A DNA stretch of 64,000 nt, from the NCBI GenBank assembly GCA_001661515.1, contig LUVW01000008.1, positions 463,289 through 527,288 of the forward strand, in the 5' to 3' direction. This DNA is from Capniomyces stellatus (Eukaryota > Kickxellomycota > Harpellomycetes > Harpellales > Legeriomycetaceae). The translations under genes and the position numbers were made by a program. Below are positions 23,140 through 35,660 of the stretch, piece after piece. The number at the start of each line of letters is the position of its first letter. Position 1 is the first letter of the stretch. Under the pieces are notes generated by a model. It did not search any database. It saw only the letters and a program-made list of their open reading frames with translations, and was not told the origin of the DNA.

Positions 23140-23892
23140 ATGTACTGGAGCGGGGGCAAGTAGAGTTTATGCTTTACTAATTAACTCTGTTTTTTGTTTT
23201 TTTTTGTTTTTTTGTTTCTCTTTTTTTTTTTACCTCTTTCTGTTTCCACTAGTATTGTTGTTTTGAGAACGGGGTTTGCTGGGGATGTATTTAGATTTTA
23301 TTTTCAGAATTGATTAATACTTTTAACCTTTTAGGTTCTGTATTGAAGTATTTGCTCAATAATTGGCAGTGTTCTATATTATGTAGCTAGTTTGCATTCG
23401 AGAATTATATATTACTTACACATAGCAAAGGGTGGTTTGGGTAAATGTATAAATAAATTCACAATTTATAAGACTGTTAAAACAACAAAAAGATCAACAT
23501 AGACAAAGTAAAAAAAGAAGAAAAGTAGGAAGAAAAAAGGAAAGAATAAAAGAAATAAAAGAAGCGATAGAAGCGGGGAGGGGAGAGTGAAAAAAGAAGT
23601 AAGCTAGCCTAAAAGCAACAAGCCTAGTAAGACACAGGTAAGGTAAATAAAATAGGAAAATAAATAAATAGAAAAGTATATTAATAAAAATAAAGAGCAC
23701 AAACATAAATGAGTGTACTTGTTTATATAAAGGCCATTTATATGTATAGGTAGGTAGGCGTGGAGAGTAAAGGTCTGCAAGAAAAGAGCAAAGAGTATTG
23801 GGGTATAATCAAACAAAAAAGCAAGCAAGCAAACAAATGGGTTGTGGGATTTGGTTGCTAGCACTATTACTTTCTGTTCCATTTTATATAAA
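23140..23892. other. Convergent 3' spacer of PRP31 and forkhead gene
   Basis: 753 bp with T-runs after the PRP31 stop and an A/G-rich purine tract at about 23505-23600. Neither strand has a supported gene. Confidence 0.5.
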
Positions 23893-26121
23893 TCATGATA
23901 CAGTGGTTGTTAATGGCGACAACGGTAGTGATGATCTTTTAGTTTTGTGGCTAGAGTTGGAGGACCGATCGCTATCGCTGTTATTTGCCTTGATAGAATC
24001 GTTAACAAACTTCTCATAGTTCATCATGTCGTTTTTCGAGTATCCAGTCGGAATGGCGCCGTCAACCAAGTACTGTTCGTACTGTTCTTTTGTTACCTGG
24101 AATACAGATTTGCCCCGGTCCTCGCCCCCTGCCTTTGTTTCAAGGCCTGGTTTGTTGGGCTTGGATATGTTTCCGTTGTTTGAAACAGAATCTGTCACCA
24201 TTGATTCGTCAGATAGGTTCCCAGGCTCCAATTCAGCCACCGCCGACTCTCGATAGTCGTTAACAGTAGAGTTGTCACCACACTCACTTACTCCACCAAC
24301 CGATATGCCGTCCTTTCCTGTTTTCTTTGCTTTTTTCTTCTCGCTTCCTTCTAAAGCTTCAGCCTCATTTCCGTTTTCATTCTCGTTTTCGTCTTCATTT
24401 TCATTTTCATTATCGTTTTCATTATCGTTTTCATTATCGTTTTCGTTTCCGCTGTTATCGAGACTCTTTTTCTTAACTGTCCGTCGCATCCTTTTATATA
24501 TTCCATTGTTAAACTGCTCCTTGTGGTTGTCATCTATTTTCCAATAGGCACCTTTTCCAGGCTGGTTGTTTTCTCTTTGCACCTTGACAAACGCCTTGTT
24601 GAGCGATAGGTTGTGTCTGATTGAGTTCTGCCATCCGTTTTGTATATCTCTGTAGTATGGGTAGTTGCTCATGATGTAAGTGTATATCCCGTTCAGTGTA
24701 ACCTTTTTTGTTTCTGTTGAGTTTATTGCCTGGGCTATAAGCGATGCGTACGAGTACTGCGGCTTTGTTAGTCCTCTTCCTCCCTTTGGGGCTGGCGGCT
24801 TGGCTGTTGATGGCAGTATTCTGACCATGTCCGATCCTCCTCCGCCACCAGCATACATGGCGGCAAGTGGTATCCTATCATGGATAGTTGGTGTTTCGCT
24901 TCCAATGGATGTGCCCCTTGCGTTTGAGTCTGCCGACGACAGCCTGCTTCTAAGACTTCCCTCAAATGACATGCTTGTTGCGCTTCTCTCTGGGCCTGTT
25001 GGCGGTCCTGATACTCCATACATCGCCATTGATGGCATCCTGCTTTGGCCTGAAACTGCTCTCTGGTGTGGAACCCCTACTGATCTGTAGAACTGCTCGG
25101 GTTCCATCCCTTGCTCCACATGCCCAATCATCTCTCTCTGCGGCTCCGACACCCCCTTTGGTAGCAAAAATGTAAAGTCCAGCTCCCCCATCATTATAAA
25201 CGACTTGTGTCTCAGAGGCACCGTCATTCCTTTTGCTATGTATTGGCCATTTAAAAAGCATCCGTTTTTTCCAAATATCTGCAATTCAAACTCCTGGTCA
25301 ACAAAGTTGTAGAATATCCTTGCATGTTTACGCGACAACGCCTTGCTGTCTCCTAAGCTGATATCCGCCGACTCTCCTGCTGTTGCTTGTCGGCCTAACG
25401 TAACCGACAGTGTCTTTATGTAGTAACATAGTGTTGGCCCCTCCAGCTTTGCATACGCTTGGATAGGCTGGTCACCTTCCATTTGATTACCCATCCCCTC
25501 GTCGTCATAATAGTCTCCCTTCAAGTGTTGGTACTCTTCAAACGCCTCTTCTGCCTTTCTTCTTCTGGTATACTCAATGTATTCTAGCTCTATTTGCTTG
25601 TTTTTCATACTTGTTGGCTCTGCTCCCTCAAAACTGTCCGCAAACTCTGGTATATACGCCCCATTTCTGCTTTGTTTCCCATACATCTGAGGTGGTGGCT
25701 GTGCGTTCATTGTTTTCATTGTCTGGTACCCTCTATCCATAACGTTTTGTCTATCTATTACTCTCTTAGGGGCTTTGCTGTTTTTTCTATAAAACTCATA
25801 CTTGTTCTTGTAGTTATCGTCATCAATGTCCATCCCACTGCCCTCTACTCGCCGCACATCCATGTACTTTGCTCCCTTATACTCATTTCCAACATTCATT
25901 TCAAGATTCATCCTCATTTCTGAATCTTTCATCAATAGCTTTTTCATCGCCTTGTCCGACATTCCAGCCCCATAGCCCCCCTTTTCATTCATTTCTCTCC
26001 AGTATCTAGCGTTCCTCCCGTCTGACTGTCCATCCACCTCACCTCTGTTATACCCCACATACTCTATGGCCCCAGAAGAGAACTTTTCTGCTAGAAGCGT
26101 AGCTGCGTTTTCGTCATTCAT
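23893..26121 (-). CDS. FHA-forkhead transcription factor (Fkh1/2, FOXK type)
   Basis: Intronless, 742 aa. A forkhead-associated (FHA) domain at about residues 225-330 contains [33 protein letters not shown] and [11 protein letters not shown], all expected of a phosphothreonine-binding fold. A forkhead DNA-binding domain at about 450-550 reads [50 protein letters not shown] and GKGAYWKID. This FHA-plus-forkhead order is that of yeast Fkh1/Fkh2 and animal FOXK, which control cell-cycle or metabolic genes. Just after the forkhead is a repetitive acidic run of Asn-Glu and Asp (about residues 565-590), encoded by imperfect hexanucleotide repeats. The N-terminus and C-terminus are low complexity. 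It is divergent from RAD50 across a 2.8 kb spacer. Confidence 0.93.
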   Translation of the reverse strand: MNDENAATLLAEKFSSGAIEYVGYNRGEVDGQSDGRNARYWREMNEKGGYGAGMSDKAMKKLLMKDSEMRMNLEMNVGNEYKGAKYMDVRRVEGSGMDIDDDNYKNKYEFYRKNSKAPKRVIDRQNVMDRGYQTMKTMNAQPPPQMYGKQSRNGAYIPEFADSFEGAEPTSMKNKQIELEYIEYTRRRKAEEAFEEYQHLKGDYYDDEGMGNQMEGDQPIQAYAKLEGPTLCYYIKTLSVTLGRQATAGESADISLGDSKALSRKHARIFYNFVDQEFELQIFGKNGCFLNGQYIAKGMTVPLRHKSFIMMGELDFTFLLPKGVSEPQREMIGHVEQGMEPEQFYRSVGVPHQRAVSGQSRMPSMAMYGVSGPPTGPERSATSMSFEGSLRSRLSSADSNARGTSIGSETPTIHDRIPLAAMYAGGGGGSDMVRILPSTAKPPAPKGGRGLTKPQYSYASLIAQAINSTETKKVTLNGIYTYIMSNYPYYRDIQNGWQNSIRHNLSLNKAFVKVQRENNQPGKGAYWKIDDNHKEQFNNGIYKRMRRTVKKKSLDNSGNENDNENDNENDNENENEDENENENGNEAEALEGSEKKKAKKTGKDGISVGGVSECGDNSTVNDYRESAVAELEPGNLSDESMVTDSVSNNGNISKPNKPGLETKAGGEDRGKSVFQVTKEQYEQYLVDGAIPTGYSKNDMMNYEKFVNDSIKANNSDSDRSSNSSHKTKRSSLPLSPLTTTVS
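24359..24448. repeat. Imperfect hexanucleotide repeat coding an Asn/Glu/Asp run
   Basis: Repeated ttttca/ttttcg/ttatcg units on the + strand are read on the minus strand as N-E and N-D dipeptides in the forkhead protein. Confidence 0.85.
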
Positions 26122-28913
26122 TTCTCAACTGTATACACAATATATTTTCTTTTCTTCGAGTAGTTTCCGGTTTCCTACTGTCACACATTTATTTCATTTA
26201 AACACTTGCTCCATTCAAACACTCGCTCTATCCATCTCAATCATATTTATGCACTCGTTTTGCCCTCAATCAAATATCTCTCAACACCCCAGGTATTCCT
26301 TTTTATTCGGTGTCCACTTTTATTTACCTTTTATACTACCTCCACTACCACTGCTGTTTTTCGCTGTGTATTATTCGAAGTGTTTAAAGTCGGTAGTTTG
26401 TTTACAATTATGAAAATTGCATCAACTAAAACAATATCCAACCTGTCTAGCCAATTACTCGTCAATCGTTGTTGTCAGTTCTGCGATCTATTCAGAACTA
26501 TCTGCTTTATTTTATCTCTTTATCCTTCCTAAGCCCGAACTATCCAAATGTTGCCAAAAAAAAAAAACTTGTTGTTTATTTATTTTCCCCTCCAACACTC
26601 GTCTATTTTGTTTCCTTTTTTTTAAAAAAAAACAAAGTACTAGTTCCACACTATACCTTTAAATAAATACACACTTTTTATACAGGTGAATGGCTGTATG
26701 GCGCTGCTCTGCTTTATAGTTTACTGATTAAAGCGGGTGCACACTGTCAAAGTAGTACTAAGTTATATATACGTTATTCCTCTTTACACCTGGCACAAAG
26801 TCCAAAGATTCGGCTAATATTTGAGTGAATAAAAAATTATATAGTTGTAAAAAAAAAACGATCAATGTAAATCCGCTTGGCTAGAGTAATTCTTTCGTGC
26901 TGTTTGAACTAGAGCAAATACTTTACTATATATCAACTTTATTTCTATATAAAACGCAAATTTAGTAAATGGCTTTTAGTTTACTTTTCCTCACTTGTTT
27001 AATGGCTAATTAAAACCTTAACTGTTGTTTATATTTCAAAAACAATAATTAATACATTTGAGCATTTAGCCTGATTATAAAATAATTGCTCAATAATGAT
27101 AATTCTCGATATAATCTTAGTTGGAAGCAAATTTATCTACCAATGATTCCGTTTTGTTTTTTTTGCGCTTTCTTTCCATTTGCTGCCTTATTAAAATGCT
27201 TTTATTCCTATAGCTCATAACAGCCCAGGTATTAAAATAGTTTGTTATTGATGCTTTATGTTTGTTTATTTTTCGAATTCATAATTATTATTAATATGGG
27301 TTTGGTTTTTTTTTTAATTTAGTTAGTGTTTCAATTTGTTTTGTTTACATTTACTTTTTTTTTGTTTACTTTTATTATTTATTCCAAAAAACTGTACCAA
27401 TAGAAATACAAGTTGCAAAAGAATTCCAAACAGATTTCTATTGGGTTCAATATTTTTTTCTTTTTTTTTCTTTAACTGCTGTATCTACCACTTTACCATT
27501 ATTGTTGATTGTTTATCCTCCCAACTTCAAATTGGTCCTATTAAGTGTCCAACTATTTTAGTAGTCTTTCCACAAACAATTCTCTAGCAAGTTCAAAAGC
27601 AGAATGATTTCTTTGCAAGTCAAAACAAGATTGTTTTACATATTTCACAACACAAATAAACAAGCTATTGAATCCTGTGTTTTGCCTTGAAAAAATTGTC
27701 AAAAAAAAAAATAACTTGCATGATTATGGTATTACTCCACTAACTTTTAACTTTGGTTAACTTTACTGTTATTATTACCATCATCGTTATTACCACTGTC
27801 ATATTATTTATATTTTGCCTTATCCACCATCAAAACAAAGAAAAAATGTTTACATTATGCGTGTACCAACACAACATCAACACAAGGCATTCTATTATTA
27901 CCTTGCCATTTATTAATACTTGCAACTACACTTTATATTACACCTACTATTCATGTTTACATAGTTTATATAACGCACATCAACAAAGTTTTGTGGACGT
28001 TTGGTATTGTTTACCGTTTTAAGCCTTACTTGTGTTTGTTTCTGGCAAAAATGAAATATAACAAGTTCATGGCTCTATTACACGGATCTTTTCTTTTTCT
28101 CTTATTTGATTTACAGCAGGAATCATCAGAATCACCGCTTTAAGCAAACATTGCGGCCCCAAGAGTATCTGAAGAAATAAAACTCTTGGAAATATCTGCC
28201 AACAAGATTATACGATCAAGAATTGTATTTAGGTGATGTTTAGGGAAAAAAAATCATTGAAATAAAATGATTAGGGAAGACTTTGCCAAATGAATGCAAG
28301 TTTCACGTCTGCAAATACCAGCCAACACTAGCGTTCTGTAATTGGTTTCATCGAATTGGCCGAGTAGTTTTACTTTGTGTACATTACTGCACTTGGTCAA
28401 GGTGTAATTGCTCTTAAAAGCTCGGAGGAAAAAAAAACCAGTTTTGAAGATCCAAGTGGTGCGATATAGTTGTAAACTTAATTTTCAACTGAAAGTCCGC
28501 AGCAGTCTATGATATTGACATCGGATCATTTAAAGAAAATACCAGTTTAGCTAGCGTATTTAACAAAATAAAAAAATAAAAATAAAATAAATTGTCAAAT
28601 TTCAAAGACATAAATGCTGATTGGATATAAAATAAGTGGTCGATGTTTACTTGGGCAAGATCAAACCACAAACGAATAGTAACTAGAAGGAATTAGCAAA
28701 GAATAAATAAACTTGCACTATGTAGTTGAAGCAGTCAAAAAGAAAATAAATAAGAGTTGGCAAGAAAAAGACATAAAGTGTATAATTCTTTACAACTGTG
28801 AAAGGTCAGAACCAAGCTTAATCCACAACAAGTGTCGCAAGTAGAGTTAGATATAAGAGGGTGAATATAACATAATTGTGAGAGAATCAGGATAAAGAAC
28901 ACGTTAAAAGACA
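26122..28913. other. Divergent spacer between forkhead gene and RAD50
   Basis: 2.8 kb, AT-rich, with many homopolymers. Only frames without recognisable content are seen, mainly hydrophobic T-rich translations. It presumably holds two promoters; no single strong TATA stands out. Confidence 0.5.
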
Positions 28914-31900
28914 ATGTCAGTTTTGGATAAACTCTTGATTAGAGGAATTCGTTCTTTTGATCCTGAACAAGCAAGCGTGATTGAATTCAATTCGCCCTTG
29001 ACGTTAATCGTGGGTGCTAATGGCTGTGGAAAGACAGTAGGTTATCCCCAAAATACCAGGCTCTTGCAGCGTCTAAAAATAATATATTAACTGATGTAGA
29101 CCCAATATTTGGATTTTGTAGCAGAAAATACGAGTGAAACTAATGCAAGTCAATCTAAAAATATATTTTGTAGACGATCATAGAATGCTTAAAGTATGCA
29201 ACTACTGGTGAGTTGCCACCAAATAGTAAGGGTGGGGCATTTGTGAATGATCCAAAGGTAGGGTGTTTCATTGTTTGTCGCCGTTTGCCTGCAAGGCGAA
29301 AAAATGACCAACAATAGGGTTATTCAGGCGTTAAAAGCGATAAATAAGAAACCAATAGTTTTGAATATAGAGGGGCTTTTGTTTTTAAAAAAAGGATTAT
29401 TGTGTGCATGTGTAGCTTGCAGGAGAAACAGAAGTGAAGGCCCAAGTGAAGCTGAAGTTTAAAAATGTCAATGGAAAGCAAATGGTTTGCACGAGATCTT
29501 TGCAGGTGACACAAAAGAAAACAGGTATAAGCATGCAGACCTTGGAGGGAGTGCTGTCTATTCCAGGAAACAAGAATACTGGCCAAGAGGTAAGAATAAC
29601 AGACATACTTGGTCGATATAATGAAGAAGTATGAAAAAGTAAAAGTAAAAGTAAAATGAAAACGAAACAACAACAATAATAATAATGATTATGGGGCATA
29701 ATATTGGAACTGGGTAGAGGGTAAGTATAAGTACTAGATGTGCAGAGCTTGATGCGGAAATGCCTATCCAGCTGGGGATATCAAAAGCGATACTGGAAAG
29801 TGTAGTGTTTTGTCATCAAGAGGAGTCAAATTGGCCGTTATCAGAGCCACTGGCGTTGAAAAAGAGGTTTGATGATATATTTTCAGCAACTAGATATACG
29901 AAGGCGGTAGAGACAATCAAGAAGATACGAAAAGAGCAAATGTCGGACCTGAAGCTGCACTCAAACGACCTGAAGCATTATGGAGAGAGCAAAAAGAAGT
30001 CGGATAAGTTGAAGATAGACCATAAGGTAGCAATGGAAACGTCTGAGGCGTTGCAGGAGAAAATCAAGGTAATAGAGGCAAAGGAGAGGCAGGTGAAGCA
30101 GGAGTTGGCGAACTTTATGGCAGAAATGAACAAATACGAGGCAAAGGAAGAGGAGATTCGGAGGTTGGAGCATGAAAGAAAGGTGCTGGAGCAGAATATA
30201 GAGTCGCAAATGGAGCATCTGAAGATAATGGAGGAAAGTGATGATGAATTGAAGCGGCTGCAAAGAGACGAGGAGCAAGAAATGGATAAATGGACAAAAG
30301 TAGTCAGAAGAAACAAGATACAAGAGGAGTCGATTGGTAAAAATATAGAAATGACACAGGCGGAGCTGAAGAGCAAACTGTCACTAGTAGCCAGACTGGA
30401 GGCACAGAAAGATGTGTTGGACAAAGAGATAAGAAACAGGGACGAAGAGTTATTAGAGATAGTAAGAAAGTATGACTTGATGGTGGACGAGGAAGCAACG
30501 GTTGTAGACAGGTTCAAAGCGGCGCTGAGTGGGGAGGGCGAGCTAAGCGCCGAGATGATTGGCAGGGTAGTTGATGCAATAGGGACTAGGTCAATGGAGT
30601 ATAAAAGCAAAGAGGTGGAGATGAAAAGGGAAAATAGGGCGAGGGAGGAGAAAATAAGAGAGAAAATACAGTTGGGTGAAGCAAGAAAGGCAGGACTGAG
30701 TGAAAAAAGCCGGCAGTTGTCTAGAAAAATAAGCGGAGATGTGCAGCAAGTAGCCAAAATGAAAGCAAAAGTGGCGAGTCTGGGGGATGAAAAGAGGGCG
30801 CTTGAAGCGTTGGATGTAGAGCTAAACGAGACTGAAAAGAGTATGGAGAGACTGCAGTCTATGATTAAAGAGAAGGATTTGGCAAACGGGATCAAAAGGA
30901 AGAAGGCAGAGCTGGAGCAAGTTGACTATGAAGTTGGGTTGGCTAATGAAGAGTCAAGTAAGTTGCAAAAACACTCGCAATTGCAAGGTAAAATAGAGAT
31001 GGTTAGATCAACACTTGACCAAAAGAGAGTTGACGAAAGCGAATTGTAAGTCCAAAAAATTAATAATTAATAATAAAGGGATACATGATATTACTAGTAA
31101 ACATAAGAAGCAAGTATATGTGTGTGATGAGTGTTTTTTTTTTAAATGGAATTTAGTGTGCGAGTGAGATTATTGGAAATACATTCAATAACAAAACTGA
31201 AAGAAAAACTAAAAGAAAAGAAAAACTGAAAGAAAAACTAAAAGAAAAAGAGAAATGCTTGAAATATTCGAAATAGAACAGAAAAGTTGAGGGCCGAGTG
31301 CCAAAGGGTTTTGGGGAGGCGAGCTGATGGGACAGAGTATGAAGCGATGATTAAAGGAAATGCAGACAAAGCCGAGATGAGTGTCAAGGCAGCGAGCCAA
31401 AATGTGCAAAAGTATACTTCCGAGCTCTCAAACATTGAAACCAAAGTTGGATTGATTAATGAGACGTTGACTAAAAGCAGAGCGGAATTATCAAGTAAGT
31501 ATGGATCGAATTGAGCAATTGAAGATTGTAATTAATGATTGGTATTAGTATTAGTATTAGTATTAGTATTAAAGACATGGATGAATGAATGAATAATAGA
31601 AAAAAGCGAGCAAGTAGTGAGTTTATGTGACGATAAAAGCTATGAAAGTTCGGTTCATAATCTCCAGAGCCATGCAAACAGCATTTTGGAGAATGTAGGT
31701 AGACTGAAAAGCCAGATGCTGACATACAAGACATACATAGCTGAGACAGAGAAAACAAAAAACTGTCCATTGTGTCATCGGGGATGGTTGGAAGAGGGGG
31801 AGATGGACGGGTTCATTGGGGAGCTAAAAACGAGTTACAAAACAGCACCACAGCTAATAGAAAGTGCAACTAAACAGCTTTCGGAGGCTCAAAGAACAGT

Positions 31901-33974
31901 GGAAGAGTTGAGAGAGTTGCAGCCACTGGTTGAACGAACCCGCGAGCTGAGAAGTTCAGTTATACCGGATTTGGAAAAACAGATTGAATCTGCTATGGAA
32001 GAAAAGGATAGGTTATTTGGGTTGGTTGAAAATGTAATAAAAAGGGGGAGTCTAGATTATTAAAATAGGGTCAAATTGGTTAAAAAAGGGTCAAGTTGGT
32101 TAAAAAGGGGGTCTAGTTGATTGTATTTTATTGTTGTTGAACATATTTATTTGTTTGGATTATAGAGCAACAAGTTAAAAGAAGCATTGGGCTTGGAATA
32201 CAAGGAGGCATTGGGATTGGTTCAGTTGTTAGAGCAAAGGCAGAGTCAGAAAGTAGAAGTAGCGAGGGTTGAGGAGGAGCTGGAGGGACTGGTTAAGCAG
32301 ATGGCAGAGTTTGGAGCCACAATGGACGCGGGGTTGTGCAAGCAGACACTTGAAGAGTTGGCGTTTAAAAGCCAGAAGTTGCGACGAGCAATGGATGAAA
32401 TGACAACAGAGCTGATTGATTCACAGCAGCAGTTGTCAGGAGTAGAAACTGAGTTCCATAGATTAAAGAGTCAGGTAGCCAAAACCCAAAGTCTTATAGA
32501 CGATTGCGAACGGAACGAAGCGTTGGTAGTGGATTTGGAGAACGGAATTGAAAGGTGCAAAGCAGATATTTCAGCCCTGGGCAAAGAGATTGCTGGGCTG
32601 ACGGCAGAAATGGAGGACTGTCAGAACGAACTCAAGGCAGTAATAAACGATGGACAAGCAAGACTGGATGAAAACAGTTTGAGCTTGAGGCTTTGGGAAA
32701 ACACAAAGGACAAAATAGACAAATACAACTCAAACATAGCGCACTACATGAAAGAACAGTCAAACAGCAGCTCGATTCCCGAAATCAGGCAAGATGTTGC
32801 AAAATTTGAGGACATTATTGCAAGTCTAAGAACCAAATTGGTGGTAATCACCGCAAGCCTAAACGAGGCCGAGAAGTGGATTGAGAACTCTGGGCAGCAG
32901 TCAAAGTTGGTTGCGGATAATCTGAGATTTAGGAGCCTAAAGGTAGAGTTACACGCCCTGCATAGCCAAATGGCTGGGCTGGAGCAGGCCAAGTCAGAGC
33001 TGTACTTGTTTTTGGTCGGTATGACTCGGGATTACGAGGCGAAAAACGGCGCTGAAAACAGGGATCAGAACTACGACAATAGCGACAATGGCAACAGCAG
33101 CGATACAGACGGTACAGACGGTACAGACGGTACAGATGGTAAGCAGCCACACACATCAAAGAGGTCAGGAAATTGGATGTCAGCAAATCAAAAGGCCAAA
33201 AGGTTAAAGGCGTCACAGCCAAGGCATCCAGACTCATCTACCAAATCGCCAAGCGAAAGATTGACAACGCACGCGCAGAGTTTGGGCAGAGTGATAAAGG
33301 AACTGTCGATTAAGGTGGCTACTATGGTTGGCGAGTACAGGCAGCTGGAGTCGCAGCAGAATTGGTACGAGAAGGAGTTGGACAGCAACTACAAAGACAT
33401 TGACGACATTTACATAAACAAGATGGTTGAGTTCCAGAGTCTTGACATGAGCCAGACGGATCTGGAAAAGTACCTGAAGGCGCTGGATAATGCAATAATG
33501 CAGTACCACTCAAAGAAAATGGAGCAGATCAACAAAATTATCAGAGACCTGTGGGTCAACACCTACATGGCAAACGACATTGACACAATTGAGATCCGTT
33601 CAGAAAGCGAAAACTCAAAGTCAAACAGAACGTACAACTACAGAGTTGTCATGATAAAAGGTGGCCTTAGCATAGACATGAGAGGTCGGTGCAGTGCTGG
33701 ACAAAAAGTCCTTGCCTCCCTTGTTATCAGACTTGCTCTTGCCGAATCATTTGCTTTGAATTGCGGAATTTTAACGCTTGACGAACCCACAACCAACTTG
33801 GACAGAGCAAACATCGAAAGTCTTGCTAACTCCCTCTCTAAAATCATCGAGTCTAGACAAAACAGACCTAACTTTCAGTTCGTCATCATCACTCACGATG
33901 AAGAGTTTTTGGATGTTCTTGGGAAAAGCGATTATGCCGATTATTACTGGAAGGTTTCAAAGTCTCAAAGGTAA
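28914..33974 (+). CDS. RAD50: RAD50, SMC-like ATPase of the Mre11 complex
   Basis: ATPase and tether subunit of the Mre11-Rad50-Nbs1 complex, which processes DNA ends in break repair and telomere upkeep. Seven exons: 28914-29036, 29174-29257, 29416-29589, 29718-31045, 31277-31494, 31600-32033 and 32166-33974, giving 1389 aa. The Walker A (GANGCGKT) is split by intron 1. The early Rad50 block reads [30 protein letters not shown] and [13 protein letters not shown]. Long coiled coils flank the zinc hook CPLC (about residue 698, [10 protein letters not shown]), close to the human position. The C-terminal ATPase half has the signature [20 protein letters not shown], Walker [13 protein letters not shown] and the H-loop ITHDEEFLD. 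Exon 3 and 4 acceptors were chosen by frame (TAG|CTTGCAGG and TAG|AGGGTAAG). A low-complexity insert with four Thr-Asp-Gly units lies in the second coiled-coil arm. Confidence 0.95.
31541..31571. repeat. (TATTAG)n microsatellite in RAD50 intron 5
   Basis: Five hexamer units lie in the 105-nt intron 31495-31599. Confidence 0.9.
32066..32118. repeat. Short tandem duplication in RAD50 intron 6
   Basis: Units of about 21 nt (agggtcaaattggttaaaaa and agggtcaagttggttaaaaa), then a degenerate third unit. Confidence 0.75.
33103..33139 (+). repeat. Coding 9-mer repeat (Thr-Asp-Gly)4 in RAD50
   Basis: Four copies of gacggtaca, the last with one change, lie in frame in the distal coiled-coil arm. Confidence 0.9.
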
Positions 33975-34010
33975 CTTGCTTGTTCTACTCTTTCTTTCTT
34001 TTTTATTTAC

Positions 34011-34071
34011 TTGTTTTGTTTTGTTTTGTTTTGTTTTGTTTTGTTTTGTTTTGTTTTGTTTTGTTTTGTTT
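34011..34071. repeat. (TTTTG)n pentanucleotide microsatellite
   Basis: Twelve perfect head-to-tail copies begin 37 bp after the RAD50 stop codon, probably in its 3' UTR. Confidence 0.95.
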
Positions 34072-34869
34072 GTTTGTCATCTAGTTGTTTATATTTCATA
34101 ATCTTATTCTCTCTATAGCCAGCACTCCTTTGTCGAAAAAATCTCCATAGTATCCTAGTCTTCCATCCATATCTATCCATTACTATCACCACTACAATGT
34201 CATTTATTCATATCTCGTATTATTACTATTTTTTTTTACTATTCTCGTTTTGTTTTGTTTTGTTTTGTTTATTTTGTTTAAGCTTTGATTTATGGCTAAT
34301 AAAAATATTATAGATTGGATCTTTGTTGACAATTTGTTTTTTTTTGTATCTTTGCTTCGATCCCTTCGCTTGCTTTTATTAGGTTGATATGTCTGCCACT
34401 CAAACAAATTGCCCTATAACAATATCCAGGAAATCTCTTAAATTGACATTCAACTAAACTAACATTGGTTGCTAATTTCAATAAACAAATAAATAAATAA
34501 TAAACTAATTTTGGTTGCGTTTGCTAGCATTAACCGATAAACTGGAATCGATCGGTCTTTCTTTATAACCCAATACCTTTAATGATATTTTCGTCAATTT
34601 CGTCAATTAAAAAAAACAGGGTTCCGCATATAATTTAGTCACTTTTGTTGGACAAAGCAAAGGACTCATTAGTGTACGCTAAAGTCAAGAGTCAACAACA
34701 TAGTATAACCAGTGGTGGGTCTTTGGAAAAGCAAAGTAAGGAAAAAAAAAACAAGAACAATGAAAAAAGAAAAGCGAGGAACAGTCATTGCCCATACTAT
34801 TTTTGGTCCAAGCAATATTTGAGGCAAAAGTAATAAATAAATAATGAATAAATCGATACATGGATCGAG

Positions 34870-34877
34870 TATAAAAG
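34870..34877 (+). promoter_or_regulatory. TATA-box-like element upstream of the 35061 orphan
   Basis: TATAAAAG lies about 190 bp upstream of the ATG. Confidence 0.4.
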
Positions 34878-35060
34878 TAGCCTAGCTGCCAGAAACAGAG
34901 GAAAGAAAAACGAACAGATATTATAAAATATCCTGGTAAAAAGTGTTAATAATCGATAACAGTATAACGATATCAGCTACCAGCCTTGATAACAACTTAA
35001 CCAAGTAATACCAAAGAAAGCGGAATTGAATAATACAAAAAAAAAAAAATACTAGCGACA

Positions 35061-35660
35061 ATGTTTACCAAATATAATATAACAATGGCACTTTGCACAG
35101 CTGTTGCACTTGTAGGGTGCAACGCAGAGAAGCCAGCATATATGCCAATTAGCGTTCCACTAATAATCAGAAAGAAGCACCTAAACGTCAACGACTACCA
35201 CAACAGCATATACAGTCAGTCGGCAAGCGCACAGTACTATCCACAGCCAACAGCTGTGCCAGACATCAACGTGGGCCAAGGAAATCCCGTAGATACCAAC
35301 TACCAACAGCAGCAAAACAAAGCCCAAATAAAAGGCCAGATACATAGCTCTACCAGCGATTGGCACAAAATGCACGCTGACGGAATAACCAGTCCACCAA
35401 ATGCAACACCAACGGCCTCAGAGACAACGGTTGACCAGTCGACTCTCCGAAGACCACCCGTGTTTAATGTTGTTGAGCCTACGGCGATGGCGAGTGAACA
35501 TACCAGTAGCGCTGTAGTGGACAGTGACGGTGTAGAGGGTGGTGTTAAGAAAAGGTCGTTTGAAGAGGGTGTTGTCCTTGAGAATAGCAGGTATCAAGTG
35601 TACACCGCACTACCTAATTCCGGTTATAAACTTGATCCAAGCCCAACTGAATCCGAGTAG
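35061..35660 (+). CDS. Predicted secreted protein, 199 aa, orphan
   Basis: Intronless ORF starting at the first ATG after an A-rich leader. Residues 8-22 (TMALCTAVALVGCNA) form a plausible signal peptide, followed by EKPAYMPISVPLIIRKKHLN. The middle is Gln/Tyr/Asn/Pro-rich (SAQYYPQPTAVPD, NYQQQQNKAQ), then Thr/Ser-rich. Near the C-terminus VKKRSFEEG carries a dibasic Lys-Arg that a Kex2-type protease could cut, leaving a peptide of about 35 residues ending KLDPSPTESE. A TATA-like box precedes it. GC content is clearly higher than in the spacers, supporting a real gene. I recognise no family. It could be a wall-associated or secreted protein, or a precursor. Confidence 0.7.
   Translation: MFTKYNITMALCTAVALVGCNAEKPAYMPISVPLIIRKKHLNVNDYHNSIYSQSASAQYYPQPTAVPDINVGQGNPVDTNYQQQQNKAQIKGQIHSSTSDWHKMHADGITSPPNATPTASETTVDQSTLRRPPVFNVVEPTAMASEHTSSAVVDSDGVEGGVKKRSFEEGVVLENSRYQVYTALPNSGYKLDPSPTESE

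Larger units (their letters stand above)
33975..35060. other. Spacer between RAD50 and the 35061 orphan
   Basis: 1.1 kb. It starts with a (TTTTG)12 tract (34011-34071) and has a second shorter TTTTG cluster at 34246-34270. A TATA box for the next gene is at 34870. No gene is supportable. Confidence 0.6.

Noticed and set aside
33778..34192. Frames reading through the TTTTG repeat (Cys-Phe-Val or Lys-Gln-Asn repeats)
   Set aside because: They are produced by the pentanucleotide repeat after the RAD50 stop; no start or domain support.
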